A stretch of DNA of 64,000 nucleotides from NCBI GenBank assembly GCA_002964805.2, contig PUDQ02000027.1, forward strand, positions 62,001 through 126,000, written 5' to 3'. The notes beneath the pieces were generated by a model. That model did no database searches and had not been told where the DNA came from. It saw only the letters and a program-made list of their open reading frames with translations. Source of the DNA: Trametes villosa (Eukaryota > Basidiomycota > Agaricomycetes > Polyporales > Polyporaceae). Of this stretch, positions 36,248 through 48,043 are shown one piece after another. The position numbers were made by a program, and so were the translations under genes. How positions within the stretch are numbered: the first letter of the stretch is position 1; each line of letters begins with the position of its first letter.

Positions 36248-38515
36248 ATGGCGAACGAGTCGGCCAGACCCATCTTCGTGTATTACTGCTCGGGCCATGG
36301 TGAGTACACTTTCCGTTGTTTGAGCATGGATTGGCGTACCTGACCTCGGCATACGCAGGCTACGGCCATGCCACCCGGGTCTCTGCCTTTGCATCCCATC
36401 TACTACGCCTCGAACCGAGGCCCACCGTGCATATTGTATCGTCTGCCCCAAAGCATGTATTCTCGGACAGTGTAGCCCTTGGAGGTACGTCGATCTCTAT
36501 AGGAACTTTGAATGCGTCTCACTCGCCACCCGTAGCCTTGTATCGTAACGCAAACATAGACCCTGTAATTGTGCAACCACTAGCGTGAGTTCTATGGCAT
36601 ATGCGCAACGTATCAATATCCCTACTAACGTACTCATAGATACCGCGTCGACCGACAGAAGAGCGTCGAGGTACTAGAGAAATTCCTGACGGAAAAGGAT
36701 CGCAAAGTAGCAGAAGAGTCGCAATGGCTCCGGTCTATCAAAGCCGACTGCGTCTTGAGCGACGCTGCTTTCCTTGGTTGGTATGTACAGCAAGGTGCCT
36801 TGTCGTCTCGCTTATTCACATGTATTTCGCTCGTGTAGCCTAGCCGCCAACGAAGCCGGCATTCCTTCGGTGCTGATCACCAACTTCTCGTTCGACTCGG
36901 TGTACAGCTACCTCTCCACCCCCTTCATCGACGAGGTTCCGCCCCCGGACCCCACTTTGGACGCTCTGCATCCACACGCCAAACCCCAGGAAGAACTCGC
37001 GCCGGATGTGCCCATTTCCCTCGATGAGCTAGCCCCCCTCGTCAAACAGATTCACGATGGCTACCGCTGTGCAGACCTTCTCCTTCGTCTCCCCGGAGCG
37101 ATACCCCTGCCTTCATTCGCGCTACAGCCCAGTCTGCCTTCTCAAGATTGGGTCGACATACCGATGCGCGCATTCAAGCCGTTCGTAGTCGACCACCTCA
37201 CCCAGTCACCCTCCACATACGAGCTGCAGCCGCAGATTCCCTTCCCACCCTCATACCCGCCCAAGCCACTCGCCCGGGAAGCGCGCGCCGCTCCGCTGCT
37301 GGTGCGCTCCACGGACCCCGAAGTGTACACTCCCGAAGGCCGGAGTCGACTGCTCACCTCGATCGGCGTTCCTGCGCACCTGCACGACCCCGAGCAGACG
37401 AAGATCCTCATCGTCTCCTTCGGCGGGCAGGTCTTCCACAAGCCGCACAGCCGTTCGCACAGTCGCACCCCGTCGAAGTCCGCAACGCCTAACGGCCTCG
37501 TTCCCGGACTTCATCGCTCCCCAGACGGCTCCATGCATCCGGCAGATGCCCGTGTGCCTCTCAAAGACACGCAGGACTCGGCGGTCAACCCCGAACAGCA
37601 CGCACAGGCGCTCAGCGACGCGCTGAAGAACGCTAAGCTCAGCCGTCCCGACACGCCCCCTACCGCTACACAGGAGAAAGCACCCGCCCGTGCGCTGCCT
37701 GCCCATCTCAACCTCGACGCAGATCACCCGCACACTCGCCCACGCGGCCACTCACAACTACGACTCGCAGGCGCGCCGCCCGCCGCGGTGCCCACATCCC
37801 CGCGCATCCCCTCGCAAATGCCCGCGTTCGTGACGATTCCCCCGACCCCGCTTCTTCTCAACGGGTCCGATGCGCCCGACTACAGCTGGGGGAACGCACA
37901 CATCGGAGCAGGGGAGCTCCAGCTCGAGGCTGGCGTGGAGGACGAGCCGCGGATTCTACCGGACGCGTCGTGGGTCGCGATCGTGTGCGGGGTGTCGAAG
38001 GACTGGGGGCGCGAGGACGGGGAGGAGCTCCCGGAGAACTTCTTCGTCGCGCCGCGGGACGTGTACATGCCGGACTTGACTGCGGTCGCGGACGTCCTCC
38101 TCGGCAAGCTAGTGCGTGCCCTTCCATCCCCTCCACTTCTCTTTTGCGAGCCCTTGCTAATGCAAGTGAAAATGCGCAGGGATACGGCACGGTGTCAGAG
38201 TGCGTGGACGCATGCACGCCGTTCGTGTACGTCCCGCGGCCGCTATTCATCGAGGAGCACGGGCTGCGCCTCTTCCTCGCGCACGCGGGCGTCGGCGTCG
38301 AGCTCGCGCGCGCGCAGTACGAGCAGGGCGAGTGGGCGGACGCCGTCGAGGAGGCGTGGCGCGCAGGCCGCGGGAGGAAGGCGGCGAAGCGGCGCGAGGG
38401 CGAGACGGGGGTAAGGCGCAGGGAGGGCGCGGAAACGGCAAGGGGCGTGGTGGAGTGGGTTGCGCGGTGGAAGGAGGGTGTGGCGAGGAACGCGGGGGTG
38501 ATGGTGGGTGCTTGA
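36248..38515 (+). CDS. Arabinokinase-type glycosyltransferase-like protein
   Basis: Exons 36248-36299, 36359-36484, 36536-36584, 36640-36780, 36839-38111 and 38180-38515 give about 658 residues. The N-terminus (IFVYYCSGHG-YGHATRVSAF), the stretch WLRSIKADCVLSD and then AGIPSVLITNFSFDSVYSY resemble the GT-B-like N-terminal domain of plant L-arabinokinase. So does the C-terminal block LLGKL-GYGTVSECVDACTPFVYV. The GHMP kinase half of the plant enzyme is absent. A low-complexity Ser/Pro/His insertion at about residues 322-480 separates the halves of the fold, between ILIVSFGGQVFHKP and the WVAIVCGVSKDWG region. A cytosolic sugar-nucleotide-binding or glycosyltransferase role is inferred from the fold only; the substrate is unknown. 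The extreme C-terminus is Arg/Glu-rich. Confidence 0.75.
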
Positions 38516-38869
38516 AGTGTAGTTCTGGGGCGGGGTGTTAAGTTTGGGGGCGGTCGTGTTGTTGGTGGACATTGGACTTCGAGACGGACCTGCACGTATG
38601 GACAGATAGAGCTTCAACGCACAGACATTTGATTTATCTCGATACTTGTACGCATGGCATATGACCCAATACGTATACCACCCACACGCGACCTCATTGT
38701 CGTCTGAGGACCTAGGGGGGAACGAGCCTGAGGTATACATGCAACCGCGCGCCGACCGTGCGCGGGCGGTAAGTCGCGTATTAGTACGCGCCTATTCATG
38801 CTTCCGCCCACCATCCACACGTCTCTCTTAACTGCTGGATCCCCTGCGTATGGACTGAGGCTCGTCGAA
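38516..38869. other. Short intergenic region before NPR3
   Basis: About 354 bp. An in-frame ATG at 38798 would extend NPR3 by 24 residues, but the family usually begins close to the ETLLCILLV stretch, so I treat this as promoter and 5' UTR. Confidence 0.5.
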
Positions 38870-41527
38870 ATGAGCGAAACTTTGCTATGCATTCTCCTAG
38901 TCACCTCATCCGCGAAAGGATCTAACCTGGTGTACCACTGGCCGCCGTCACCAACGACGGTGCCCCGCCTCGCGCGGCCCCTGCCTGCAAACGACTTCCC
39001 GGGCGCGCTCGCGGATAACCCATGGCGCGCAGCAAACAGTCCCGACAGCGCCGTAGACGACTCTCAGCCGTCTCTGTCGCGTCTCGCGGTAGATGACGAT
39101 ATAGAGTACTACTGGCAGCGACCCCGTCTCCGGCGCGACAGGTCCGTCTCCTTCACGCAGCCCTCCTCGCACCCAACCTCGCGGCGCGCCTCGCCCTCCA
39201 AAGAGCCCAAGGACACGCACTCGCATACACACTCGCATGCACACGACCACACCAGCACACGCGACGCGAGCTCCGCCAGCCCCGCCGCAGGCGGGCACAA
39301 CAGCAGCAGCGGCGGGGGCGGGGGTGCGGACGAGTACGGCTCGCTGCTCGGCTACTCGGGCGAGTTCCTCGCGCAGATCCTGTGCCCGCAGAGCTCGATG
39401 TGCCACCAGAAGTTCGAGCTGATCGTGGACGACCTCGCGTTCGTGGGCCACCCCGTGTGCGCGGACCCGGACGGCGGCTGGCGCTTCCGCGCGGAGAAGG
39501 CGCCGCCGCGCGCGGCGGCGCGCGGGCGCGGCTCGAAGAAGGGGCAGTCGCCGCAGGAGGACGAGCGGTTGCTCACGCCGGAGCGGCCAGAGGGGCGGGC
39601 GGAGGGACGGGATGGGCATGGACAGGCGCACGCGGCGCCAGGCGCGGGGGACGCGGGGATGCAGACGTTCCACTTTGTGGTGGTGATGGACTTGCCGGAC
39701 CCGAGCTCGTCTGCGTCGGGGAATATCGCGAAGTACTTTGATACGGTGTATGAGCAGGTCGCGTTCAACGTGACTGCGGTGCTGTACCAGGAGCAGGTGC
39801 TGCACCGATACGTGGAGGCAGAATCGGAGCGGTTGGGCATGCTGAGGGAGGACTTTGCGAATAAGGGTATGTGCGCTCCAGGCTCAGTGTGCTGGTACTG
39901 TTTTACTGACACACTCGCAGGGGAATCCTTCGCGGACTTCATGTACGAGGCTCTCAAGGTGTCCACGATCGCCCCTGTCATGAAGACACTCTACGAGTCT
40001 ATCAAAACGAACACAATCGCTCGCGTGACAATCAACCAGCTTCCGTTAGAGCTGCAGCTCCCACCGTACCTCGACACGCTTCTACACGCTGACGAAGAAG
40101 CTGAGCCTGAGGAAGAGCAAGAAGACGAGGATGGCGAGCCGAACGCCTGGGGTCCAGAGATGAGCTTCGCGTGGAGGCTACCCGCCCTTACACCATGGAA
40201 GGCGCTCCTTCGACTGGATGACGATGATGAGCAAGGGTACCAGCTGTACATGCAGCTTCGCGCAGCCCAACTTAACCCCGAAGAGCGCGAGCTTGCGGAG
40301 CAGCTCATCCGGTTCCTCGACCTCGCCTCGGTGTCCCTCAGCCTTGCTGAGATGGCGAGCTTGCTCGACTGGCATCTCGAGTCTCAGGTCTACCCCGCCG
40401 TGCGCTGGCTTGTTCTTCACCGCAGGGCAAAGATAGTCGACGTGGTGCATCCCAGCCTAAAGACGGTCTTTTCCGTGCCACAGAAGTTTTGTGCACCGTA
40501 CGTAGCCACGCTCTCATGACCGCACAATTACTCACACATCCTGCAGTCTGGCAACGCTCTCCGCCGAGTTCGCGCGCCACTTCGCGAACGTCGACGTACC
40601 GCCCCTCCCCAAGCTGCTCGCCATGATCTCCACCGCGACGCACAAACAGAGCGCGAACCACTTCTTCGCGACGGTCGTCGGCTCCAAGGAGCTCATCCCC
40701 GTGTACAGCGACGTCGTACTCTGGATGCTCAAGCGCGACCTCCTCATCCGGCTGCATCTGCGCATCCGCATTATCGCCACCGAGCAGCTGAAGCGGCACG
40801 TACGCGAGCAGTGGGAGGAGCGCCGCGCGCGTAGGCGATCCAGGTCGCGTGCCCGGAGCATCACGCGCGGACGGGAGCGGTCGAGGGGCAAGAGCTTCGA
40901 TGGTCAACGTGGAGGTGCGTCGAGCGAGAAGGCCGGCCCGGGTCTAGAGATGGTCGCGGAGTCGAGTCCGGTCGAGTACTGGGTGTCGCTCTCGCCCAAG
41001 ACCGCACGGAAGCAGGCACGGCAGATGTCTCCCGAGCCTATTGGCAGCGAACCTGAGGAACACGACGGGAAGAGAGCTCACAAAGAGAAGCCGGACGATC
41101 TCGACGAGGAGAATGTGTCGAGCAGCGCGGACGAGGGGAAGTGGGAAGAATACTTCCAAAACGGCGGGAGCGACAGTATTCCGTCTATGATCAGCGACCC
41201 TGCCCGTGCGACACCTCTGGAGAGACGGTGGCTGGCTGCGATGTGTGAGGGTAAAGAGCCACACATCGCTGCCCGTTTCGAGCGGTGAGTACCCAGCCTA
41301 GAAAGTATTCATAGCGGCGGAGCTGACCGATATTCTACAGTATCCACCAGTACTTCGACGGCAAATGTTCAGACGACGAGATCTTGCACCGCGCAGAGAT
41401 ATCACGCAAGCAGCTGCGAGAGGTCCTGCATCACTACGACGAATACGTACGTGAATGCAACTTTGTTAATTTGATCCAGCTCCTGACGCCGATGGGATAG
41501 CTACAAACGTTCCTCCACCCATCCTAA
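38870..41527 (+). CDS. NPR3: Npr3, GATOR1/SEACIT complex subunit
   Basis: Exons 38870-39866, 39921-40497, 40547-41284, 41341-41446 and 41501-41527 give about 814 residues. The start SETLLCILLVTSSAKGSNLV matches the Npr3 longin-like N-terminus. LLGYSGEFLAQILCP and FELIVDDLAFVGHPV, then VVVMDLPDPSSS and YFDTVYEQVAFNVTAVL, are typical of the family. The C-terminus, from FDGKCSDDEILHRAEISRKQ, is the short winged-helix end. Npr3 with Npr2 and Iml1 forms the GATOR1 (SEACIT) complex, which restrains TORC1 on the vacuole when amino acids are scarce. Low-complexity inserts are visible: a His-rich tract near residues 115-130 and charged Arg/Ser and acidic stretches in the third exon. The stop is 12 bp from the stop of the convergent epimerase gene. 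Confidence 0.88.
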
Positions 41528-41539
41528 TCAACCTCCCCT

Positions 41540-42536
41540 CTATTCTCCCGGATTCTTATGCACCCAGCCCAACAGCCTCTCCGCCTTCGAACAGTCAAAG
41601 AACCCCTTCCGCCCGCTCAGGTCCTTCCCCTCCTTCAGCGGCACGCCCCGCCAGTACGTCTGCCACAGCTCCTCCGACTCCTCGTTCGCCGACGTGTCCG
41701 GGGCGACGATGAAGAACCGCTCGTGCCCGTTCCACCTGTCGTTCTCGCCCGCGATGGCGAGCAGGAACGCCGCAGCGGCGGAGTCCTCCTGGACGTACCC
41801 CCACAGGTCGTTTTTCCGTCGCGTGGGGTCGTCGCGCAGGGCGTGCTCGCGCGAGGGCAACGACCAGCTCAGGCGCAAACTGGCGATGCGCATGGTTGGG
41901 AACCGGCGCACGATCGTGTCGGCCTGCAGCTCACCGATGCTGCGCACAGCGACTGTCAGCGTTGTCGAGCGCGATCGCCAAGTACAACCTACACTTTGGA
42001 TAGACCGTATGGCTCATCCGGGAGACATGGGTGCTCTTCGTCGAGCGGGAAGTACTTGAAGTCGTGTATCTCGGTCCAGACCAGCGGGATGACGTTCACC
42101 GAGGACGCTTGCGCGACGCGGGTGATCCCAAGCTCGGCGGCCGCCCGTAGGACGTTCCACGATATCACGACGTTTCTACGACCAACACCAGCATCGGCAT
42201 CCTCCACTCTTCCACGACTTTACGGACGACAACTCACGTGTTGTGTGTTAGGGCTTTGTAGTCTGCTGGCGTGCGCACGGCGGCGAGCTGCACGACGGCG
42301 TCCGCTCCCTCCAATGCAACGAGGGTTGCGTCGAAGTCGGTGAGGTCGACGCGCTGGAACTCGAACCGTGGCTCAGGCTTGTCGCCATCTTTGTCGTCCG
42401 CGTGGAGGAGGTGGCTGGTGAGCGGCTCCGAGCAGGGTACGGTGTCGATCCCGCGCACGACATGCCCCTGTGCGAGTGCGGCGAGCACGATGCGCGTCCC
42501 GACGGAGCCGTTGCACCCGGTTATGGCGATCTTCAT
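41540..42536 (-). CDS. NAD-dependent epimerase/dehydratase family protein
   Basis: Minus-strand exons 42238-42536, 41993-42175 and 41540-41939 give about 293 residues. The N-terminus MKIAITGCNGSVGTRIV is a Rossmann GxxGxxG loop, followed by VDLTDFDATLVALEGADAVV and VQLAAV, as in extended short-chain dehydrogenases. ASSVNVI and YGLSK provide the Ser and Tyr-x-x-x-Lys catalytic pair. The 41992 donor rather than 41994 was chosen because it keeps frame and yields YGLSKVIGELQ. A sugar-nucleotide or small-molecule dehydratase/epimerase is likely; the substrate is not deducible. It is not closely similar to the A/B/C epimerase-like paralogs. It ends tail to tail with NPR3. Confidence 0.83.
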
Positions 42537-43111
42537 ATCTAGAACGGTTACGAGGATGGAGTGTTGCTCTAGTCTTTAATATCGTGATAATATGTTCAGT
42601 TTGGGTGCACGCTACGCCTTCAAGTTGGGGACCTACCAGTGAAGAGGTCTGGAAACTTGGGATATGGCCGTTGGTACGTGACTTCGCAGCGCACTTTTTG
42701 AGCCCCTGTATGTTGATGGGGATAAAGTCTGTAGACGAGCCTAACAGGTCACTCAGCTGGGAGCAACCTTCCTCCACCTTCCCGAGCATTCTCCGGTTAG
42801 CCTGCACAATGAGGTCATATGCCGTACCTCAAGCTGTATCGCAAGACACGCGGCGTAAGCGATCGTTTGACGGACGGTCAGCAGAGCGTCGCGGGTCTCG
42901 CGATTTTCGCGGTCGTGGGCTTCTAGCCAGGCACCTCACCTCGGAAGACGTGTACATGTACCGCGCTGTGGCAAATCGCGACAATAAGGCATCCAAACAG
43001 AGTTGCAGAAGCACCATGCATACTATACGCGGCACACACGCGAGCTATCGAGACTGAACGAGGAGCCCGACCTTCTAATCCTCACCGAGCGGCAGGGGTA
43101 ATAAGGTCAAG
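42537..43111. other. Intergenic region
   Basis: About 575 bp between the epimerase start and the stop of FAD oxidase copy 2. No recognisable gene or repeat is present, and it does not match the sequence downstream of FAD oxidase copy 1. Confidence 0.5.
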
Positions 43112-45186
43112 CTAAAGACGGCAGTTCAACTCCTTGTCCCACTCATCAGATGCGACGCCCTCCGTGACCAAGAACAAGTCGATGGGGTCGTACGTCCGCT
43201 TGATCGCGCGCAAAGCGTCGTAGTGCGACCCGAAGAACGCCTTCTTGAAGTCGGGCTCGAAGAGGGATGCCTGGGACGGATGTTGCGTTAGCCAAGCCTC
43301 GCAACGTATCGGAAGACAAGCCCGCGGGGACGCCGGGGAGCACTGTTTCATACGCACCTCGTTGAAGTAAACGCCAGACTCGGGAGCCAACGCACGCAGC
43401 TTCGTCATGCGCTCCTTGAGTACATCCCTCCGCGCGTTGATCTCATCTGCACTCGCGCCCTCCGCCCACGGCACTGCCCCTGTGGCGACCTCCACTACGG
43501 CGTCGCGCCAAGCGGGGTTGATGCCGGTCGCGTCGGGGTCGACGCGGCTGACAGCGCCTCCGGCAACCATGCTATAAGCAAGAGGCGTCAGACAAGCCCG
43601 GCTGCGAGCTATAACGACTGCTTACTAGAAACCCACGACATTCTCAAGCACAGCGTCAGCCACTTCTGCAGGGGCACTCTCGAGCGTGGTCCGAGGCAGG
43701 AGCCAGCACCCGAGCTCCACGATGCCGCCCACCCCACCCGTTGCGGGGATGTGCTGGTTGTACCAGTCGAGGAACGATGCGAACGGTGTCGTGAATGCAG
43801 TCGGTACCACTAGTGGCACCGCGTCTCCGCTCGAGTTCGCCGCGAGCTGCTGAATGAAGTTGAAGTACGGAAGGATCGTAGCATTCGCCTCTGCCCAAGA
43901 CGTGTTGGGGACGATGTAAGCCAGGTCCATCGTGACTGTGTCGGCCAGCCCTGCAAACGAGAGCGTCGTGTAACCGCCCCAGCCCTTATCCGTCAGGTTC
44001 GGAGTGAGTCGCACCAACTCCGTGAAGGCTTCCCGGAGGGCGGCGTTCGGTTGAGAGGCGTTGACGCTAGCGTGCAGGAAGGCGCCGATGACGGGCACAA
44101 TGGGTTGCGTGCGGTAGGTAACCGAGATGGCAATCCCGAACGTACCACCGCCGCCTCCCCGAAGAGCCCAGAAGAGGTCGGGGTGTAGGTGGGTGTTGGC
44201 GGTAAGGAAAGTGCCGTTGGAGAGGACTAGGGATATTTCGAGAATATTGTCGACGCCTGAGGGCCGATTGACATGTCAGAATCGCCATAGTATTCCTGAA
44301 CAGGACGCCGCTCACCTAGCCCGTATGTCGGCGAAAGGGCGCTGTGCCCTCCTCCGAGAGGCCAGCCACCTCCCGCGCCTACGGATCCGCCGGAGGTGAC
44401 GCCCCCGACCATCTGTCTTCCGGACGCATTGACGGCCGCATATGCTTCATGCCACTGTACTCCGGCATCCACAGTAACGGCTGGAATCAGCAGTCAGATC
44501 AATTATCCAGGGTGAGAACGGAATCTCAATACCAAAGTCGTAGGATTCGTTCGAAGGGGCCGTAGCAGGCGTGAAGCTGCGGTGAACGGTGATGTTCTTC
44601 ATGCGGTGAGTCCAGATCACGAAAGATCCTCTCGCGTTGCTCCGCCCAAGGAGATCATGCCTACAGACGCCATATTTAGTCGGAATAAAGCTACCACGGA
44701 AAATATACGTTACCCTGTGTTCTTGACCGCAAGGCGGAGATTATGCTCGACAGCGAACTTGACCGCGGCCTGGATGTCGTTGACGGTGTGTGCCTCGACC
44801 CCGATAACAGACACGCTGCCTTGCTCGCACGGGATTCCGAGAGAGACGTTGAAGTAGCAAGCGTCGATGGTGCCGTTGGGGAATATGAAGGACTCGAAGT
44901 TGGACGCCTCCATAGCTCCTGGCTGGTCCGATCGCCAGTTGCCGTCCGTCCAGTTCGCCACAACGTCCGCACACTCGGGCGATTTCGCGTCGGTATAGCA
45001 CGGTTTGGCCGGCGGGAAAGGGCGAATCAGCGGCTGAGAGACCTGCTGTGCGAGGGTGTCGAAGTCGTCCTGAGAAGGCCAGCACGCATCGTTGGCAGTG
45101 CACCGACAGCGGGACGTGTCTTGCCCATAGCTCGTCGAAACGAAGCCGGAGAAGGCGATGGGGAGGAGTGCTCGGACAAACCGCAT
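43112..45186 (-). CDS. Secreted FAD-linked oxidase, BBE-like family, copy 2
   Basis: Minus-strand exons 44714-45186, 44533-44660, 44316-44480, 43626-44256, 43358-43571 and 43112-43270 give about 589 residues. Exon sizes equal those of copy 1 except that exon 5 has one more codon. The signal peptide (MRFVRALLPIAFSGFVSTSYG), the NTG-HDLLGRS flavin site, the Gly-rich loop GGVTSGGSVGAGGGWPLGGG and the C-terminal DPIDLFLVTEG are all intact. All introns have canonical borders, so it appears functional. Differences from copy 1 are scattered substitutions. It is in the same orientation as copy 3, with 799 bp between them, and inverted relative to copy 1. An extracellular oxidase is inferred; the substrate is unknown. 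Confidence 0.88.
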
Positions 45187-45985
45187 TGTCCTGACCTGGC
45201 GAGAGACGATTTGGTAGGTTGGGATGGACAGACTCTGCAGCGCATCGTTTATATATCTTGCCCAACGGCTATGCGCACCAGTTTGCCGTCCAGAGGAGCC
45301 GTATGATATGCAGTCAGCTCAGGCTGTAAGCGGAATCGCGCCCGCCGTCAGGAGTGTAGGCGTGCCGGCCGTTGCCCGTGTAGTTGTCACTGGGGCCCGG
45401 GGGTAAAGATCAATGACAGGACGTATGTGGAAAGAACGGGTCACGCACGGGGCGCAGTACCGAGGACATGATATTCGGCTGCAGTGTCGCTTGAGCTCGA
45501 GTCGAGAGCTTGCTGCGGAATGCACGCAGGACTCGGAGGGCCAGAGTTCGCATTACCGGTTCAAACGGCCGGAAGGGCGGCAGAATAGGCGCACTTGTAC
45601 GAGGAGATCTGTGGAGTATGTCGAGCAATGGACATTTCGCCGATAGCGATCCTCTTCAGCCCTCGTAGTATGCTGATAGCTCGGAGAAGCGTCGTTCCAC
45701 TGCTTGTTGAAGACCCGGTTTCTGACCAGATGAACGCAAACCCGGAAAACTAGTAGACATTCTGTAAAGTTAGCTGTACGTTTCGCATCCCTGCGTTACT
45801 GCCGAAACTGTGGAGACGTCACCCAGTTCGCAATCGGCTGCGAGTAGTAAGAACATCTTGCTCCTACGAAGATAGTGTATTGACGCTTTGTCGCAGTCTC
45901 CGAACCCTCACCGATGTAAGGAAGCTTCTCTTGAAACCCTGTGGACTGTGGTCCTGCCAGTATCGACAGAGGGAGTCACGTCAAG
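45187..45985. other. Intergenic region holding the promoter of FAD oxidase copy 2
   Basis: 45187-45886 is the duplicated promoter segment described separately. The last 100 bp, next to the stop of copy 3, show nothing recognisable. Confidence 0.55.
45248..45257 (-). promoter_or_regulatory. TATA box of FAD oxidase copy 2
   Basis: Read on the minus strand this is GATATATAAA, about 62-71 bp upstream of the ATG at 45186, at the same spacing as in copy 1. Confidence 0.6.
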
Positions 45986-48043
45986 CTAGAGACGACAGTT
46001 CAACTCCTTGTCCCACTCGTCAGACGCGACGCCCTCCGTGACCACGAATAGATCGATGGGGTCGTACGCCCGCTTGATCGCCCGCAAAGCGTCGTAGTGC
46101 GACCCAAAGAACGCCTGCTTGAAGTCGGGCTCGAACAGGGACGCCTAGCAGCAAGGGGGCCGTATCAGTGAGAACAGCGCCGCGGGACACAAGACGGACT
46201 CATTTCGCACGCACCTCGTTGAAGTATACGCCCGACTCCGGTGCCAATGCGCGCAGCTTCACCATGCGCTCCTTGAGAACGTCCCGCTGGACGTTGATGT
46301 CGTCGGCCGTTGTGCCCTCTGGCCACACGGCCCCGGTGACGGCGTGCACGGTGGCCTTACGCCAGGCTGGATTGATGCCGGCTGCGTCCGCGTCGACACG
46401 GTTGACAGCCCCTCCTGCAACCAGGCTGTGGAGACAACGGGTCAGCGAAGCCCTGCTGCGCGCAATGATGACTGCTACACGTACTAGTAACCCACAACAT
46501 TTTCCAGCACGACGTCGGCCACATCCGCCGGGGCGCTCTCGAGAGCAGTCCGCGGCAGGAGCCAGGACCCGAGCTCTAGGATGTCGCCCACCCCGCCGGT
46601 TGTGGCGATATGGTGGTTGTACCAGTCGAGGAACGACATATACGGTGTCGTGAACGCGTAGTCCACCGTCAAAGGAACAGCGTCCCCGCTCGTGTTAGCT
46701 GCGAGTGCCTGCACGAGGTTGAAGTACGGGATGATCGTCGCATTCGCCTCCGCCCAGGATGCGTTCGGGATGATGTAGGTTATGTCGATCGAGACGGTGT
46801 CGGCCAGGCCCGCAAACACCAGCGTCGTGTACCCGCCCCAGCCCTCGTCTGTCAGGTTCGGGGTGATGCGCACCAGCTCTGTGAAGGCTTCGCGAAGGGC
46901 AGCGTTTGGCTGGGAGGCGTTGACGCTAGCGTGCAGGAAGGCGCCAATGGCAGGCACGATGGGATGCGTGCGGTATGTGACCGAGGTGACGATCCCGAAC
47001 GTGCCGCCCCCGCCTCCCCGAAGAGCCCAGAAGAGATCGGGATGCAGGTGAGCATTGGCGGTGATAAACGTGCCGTTCGAAAGAACAAGGGATATTTCGA
47101 GGGTGTTGTCAACGCCTGAAAGCCGATATGTTTGCTTTGTTTAGAGGGTGCGTGGTGTAATGGAACAACCTCTCACCAAGACCGTAGGTTGGTGAAAGGG
47201 CACTGTGCCCTCCGCCAAGGGGCCAGCCTCCCCCTGCACCAACGGACCCGCCAGCCGCAACGCCTCCAACCATTTGCCGTCCGGATGCGTTGACGGCCGC
47301 GTAGGCTTCATGCCACTGCACTCCAGCACCTACTGTGACAGCTGCAGAGAGATTCAGCTTCACAGAAAACGCCAGTTCGTGAACTCGCTACCAGAATCGT
47401 AAGTTTCATTTGGAGGAGCGCCAGTGGGCGTGAAGCTTGGGTGCACGGTGATGTTCTTCATGTGGTGGGTCCAGATCACGAAAGAGCCCCTTGCGTCGCT
47501 CCGCCCAAGGAAGTCATGCCTATCGAAGCGGTCTTCGGTAGCAGAAACCTTGAAGGAGGGGAGCGCACGTTACCCTGTGTTTTTAACTGCAAGCCGGAGG
47601 TTATGCGTGGCGGCGAACTCGACTGCGACCTGAATATCGCTGACAGTGTGTGCCTCGACGCCAATGACGGACACGCTCCCTTGCTCGCACGGGGACCCGA
47701 GGGAGACGTTGAAGTAGCAAGCGTCGATGGTACCATTGGGGAACGTGAAAGACTCGAAGTTGGGCGATTGCATGGCCCCCGGCTGGTCCGATCGCCAGTT
47801 GCCATCCGTCCAGTTCGCCACAACGGCCGCACACTCGGACGAATGCGCGTCGGCATAGCAGGGTTGAGCGGGAGGGAATGGATGGATCAGCGGCTGGGAG
47901 ACCTGTTGCGCAAGCGTGTCGAAGTCGCGCGGAGAAGGCCAGCATGCATCGTTGGAAGTGCACCGGCAGCGCGGAGGGGCCTGCTCACAGCTTGAGACAA
48001 TGGAAGAGAAAGCAAGTAGCAAGAGAGCTCTGAGGCGCCACAT
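45986..48043 (-). CDS. Secreted FAD-linked oxidase, BBE-like family, copy 3
   Basis: Minus-strand exons 47574-48043, 47392-47519, 47177-47341, 46485-47115, 46215-46425 and 45986-46144 give about 587 residues. Intron positions and phases match copies 1 and 2; exon 1 is one codon shorter. The signal peptide (MWRLRALLLLAFSSIVSS) has diverged more than the mature protein. The flavin site reads NTG-HDFLGRS and the Gly-rich loop GGVAAGGSVGAGGGWPLGGG. The C-terminus DPIDLFVVTEGVASDEW is conserved. No frameshift or stop is seen. This copy is more distant from copies 1 and 2 than they are from each other, and its upstream DNA is not part of their duplication, so it probably arose earlier. Confidence 0.88.

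Larger units (their letters stand above)
43112..45886 (-). repeat. Inverted segmental duplication, minus-strand copy
   Basis: Counterpart of 28823-31588 in opposite orientation, covering FAD oxidase copy 2 and about 700 bp upstream. The two copies are 11.5 kb apart. Upstream similarity fades at the sequence cgtcaatacactatcttcg, present near 28823 and, inverted, near 45870-45886. Confidence 0.75.
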
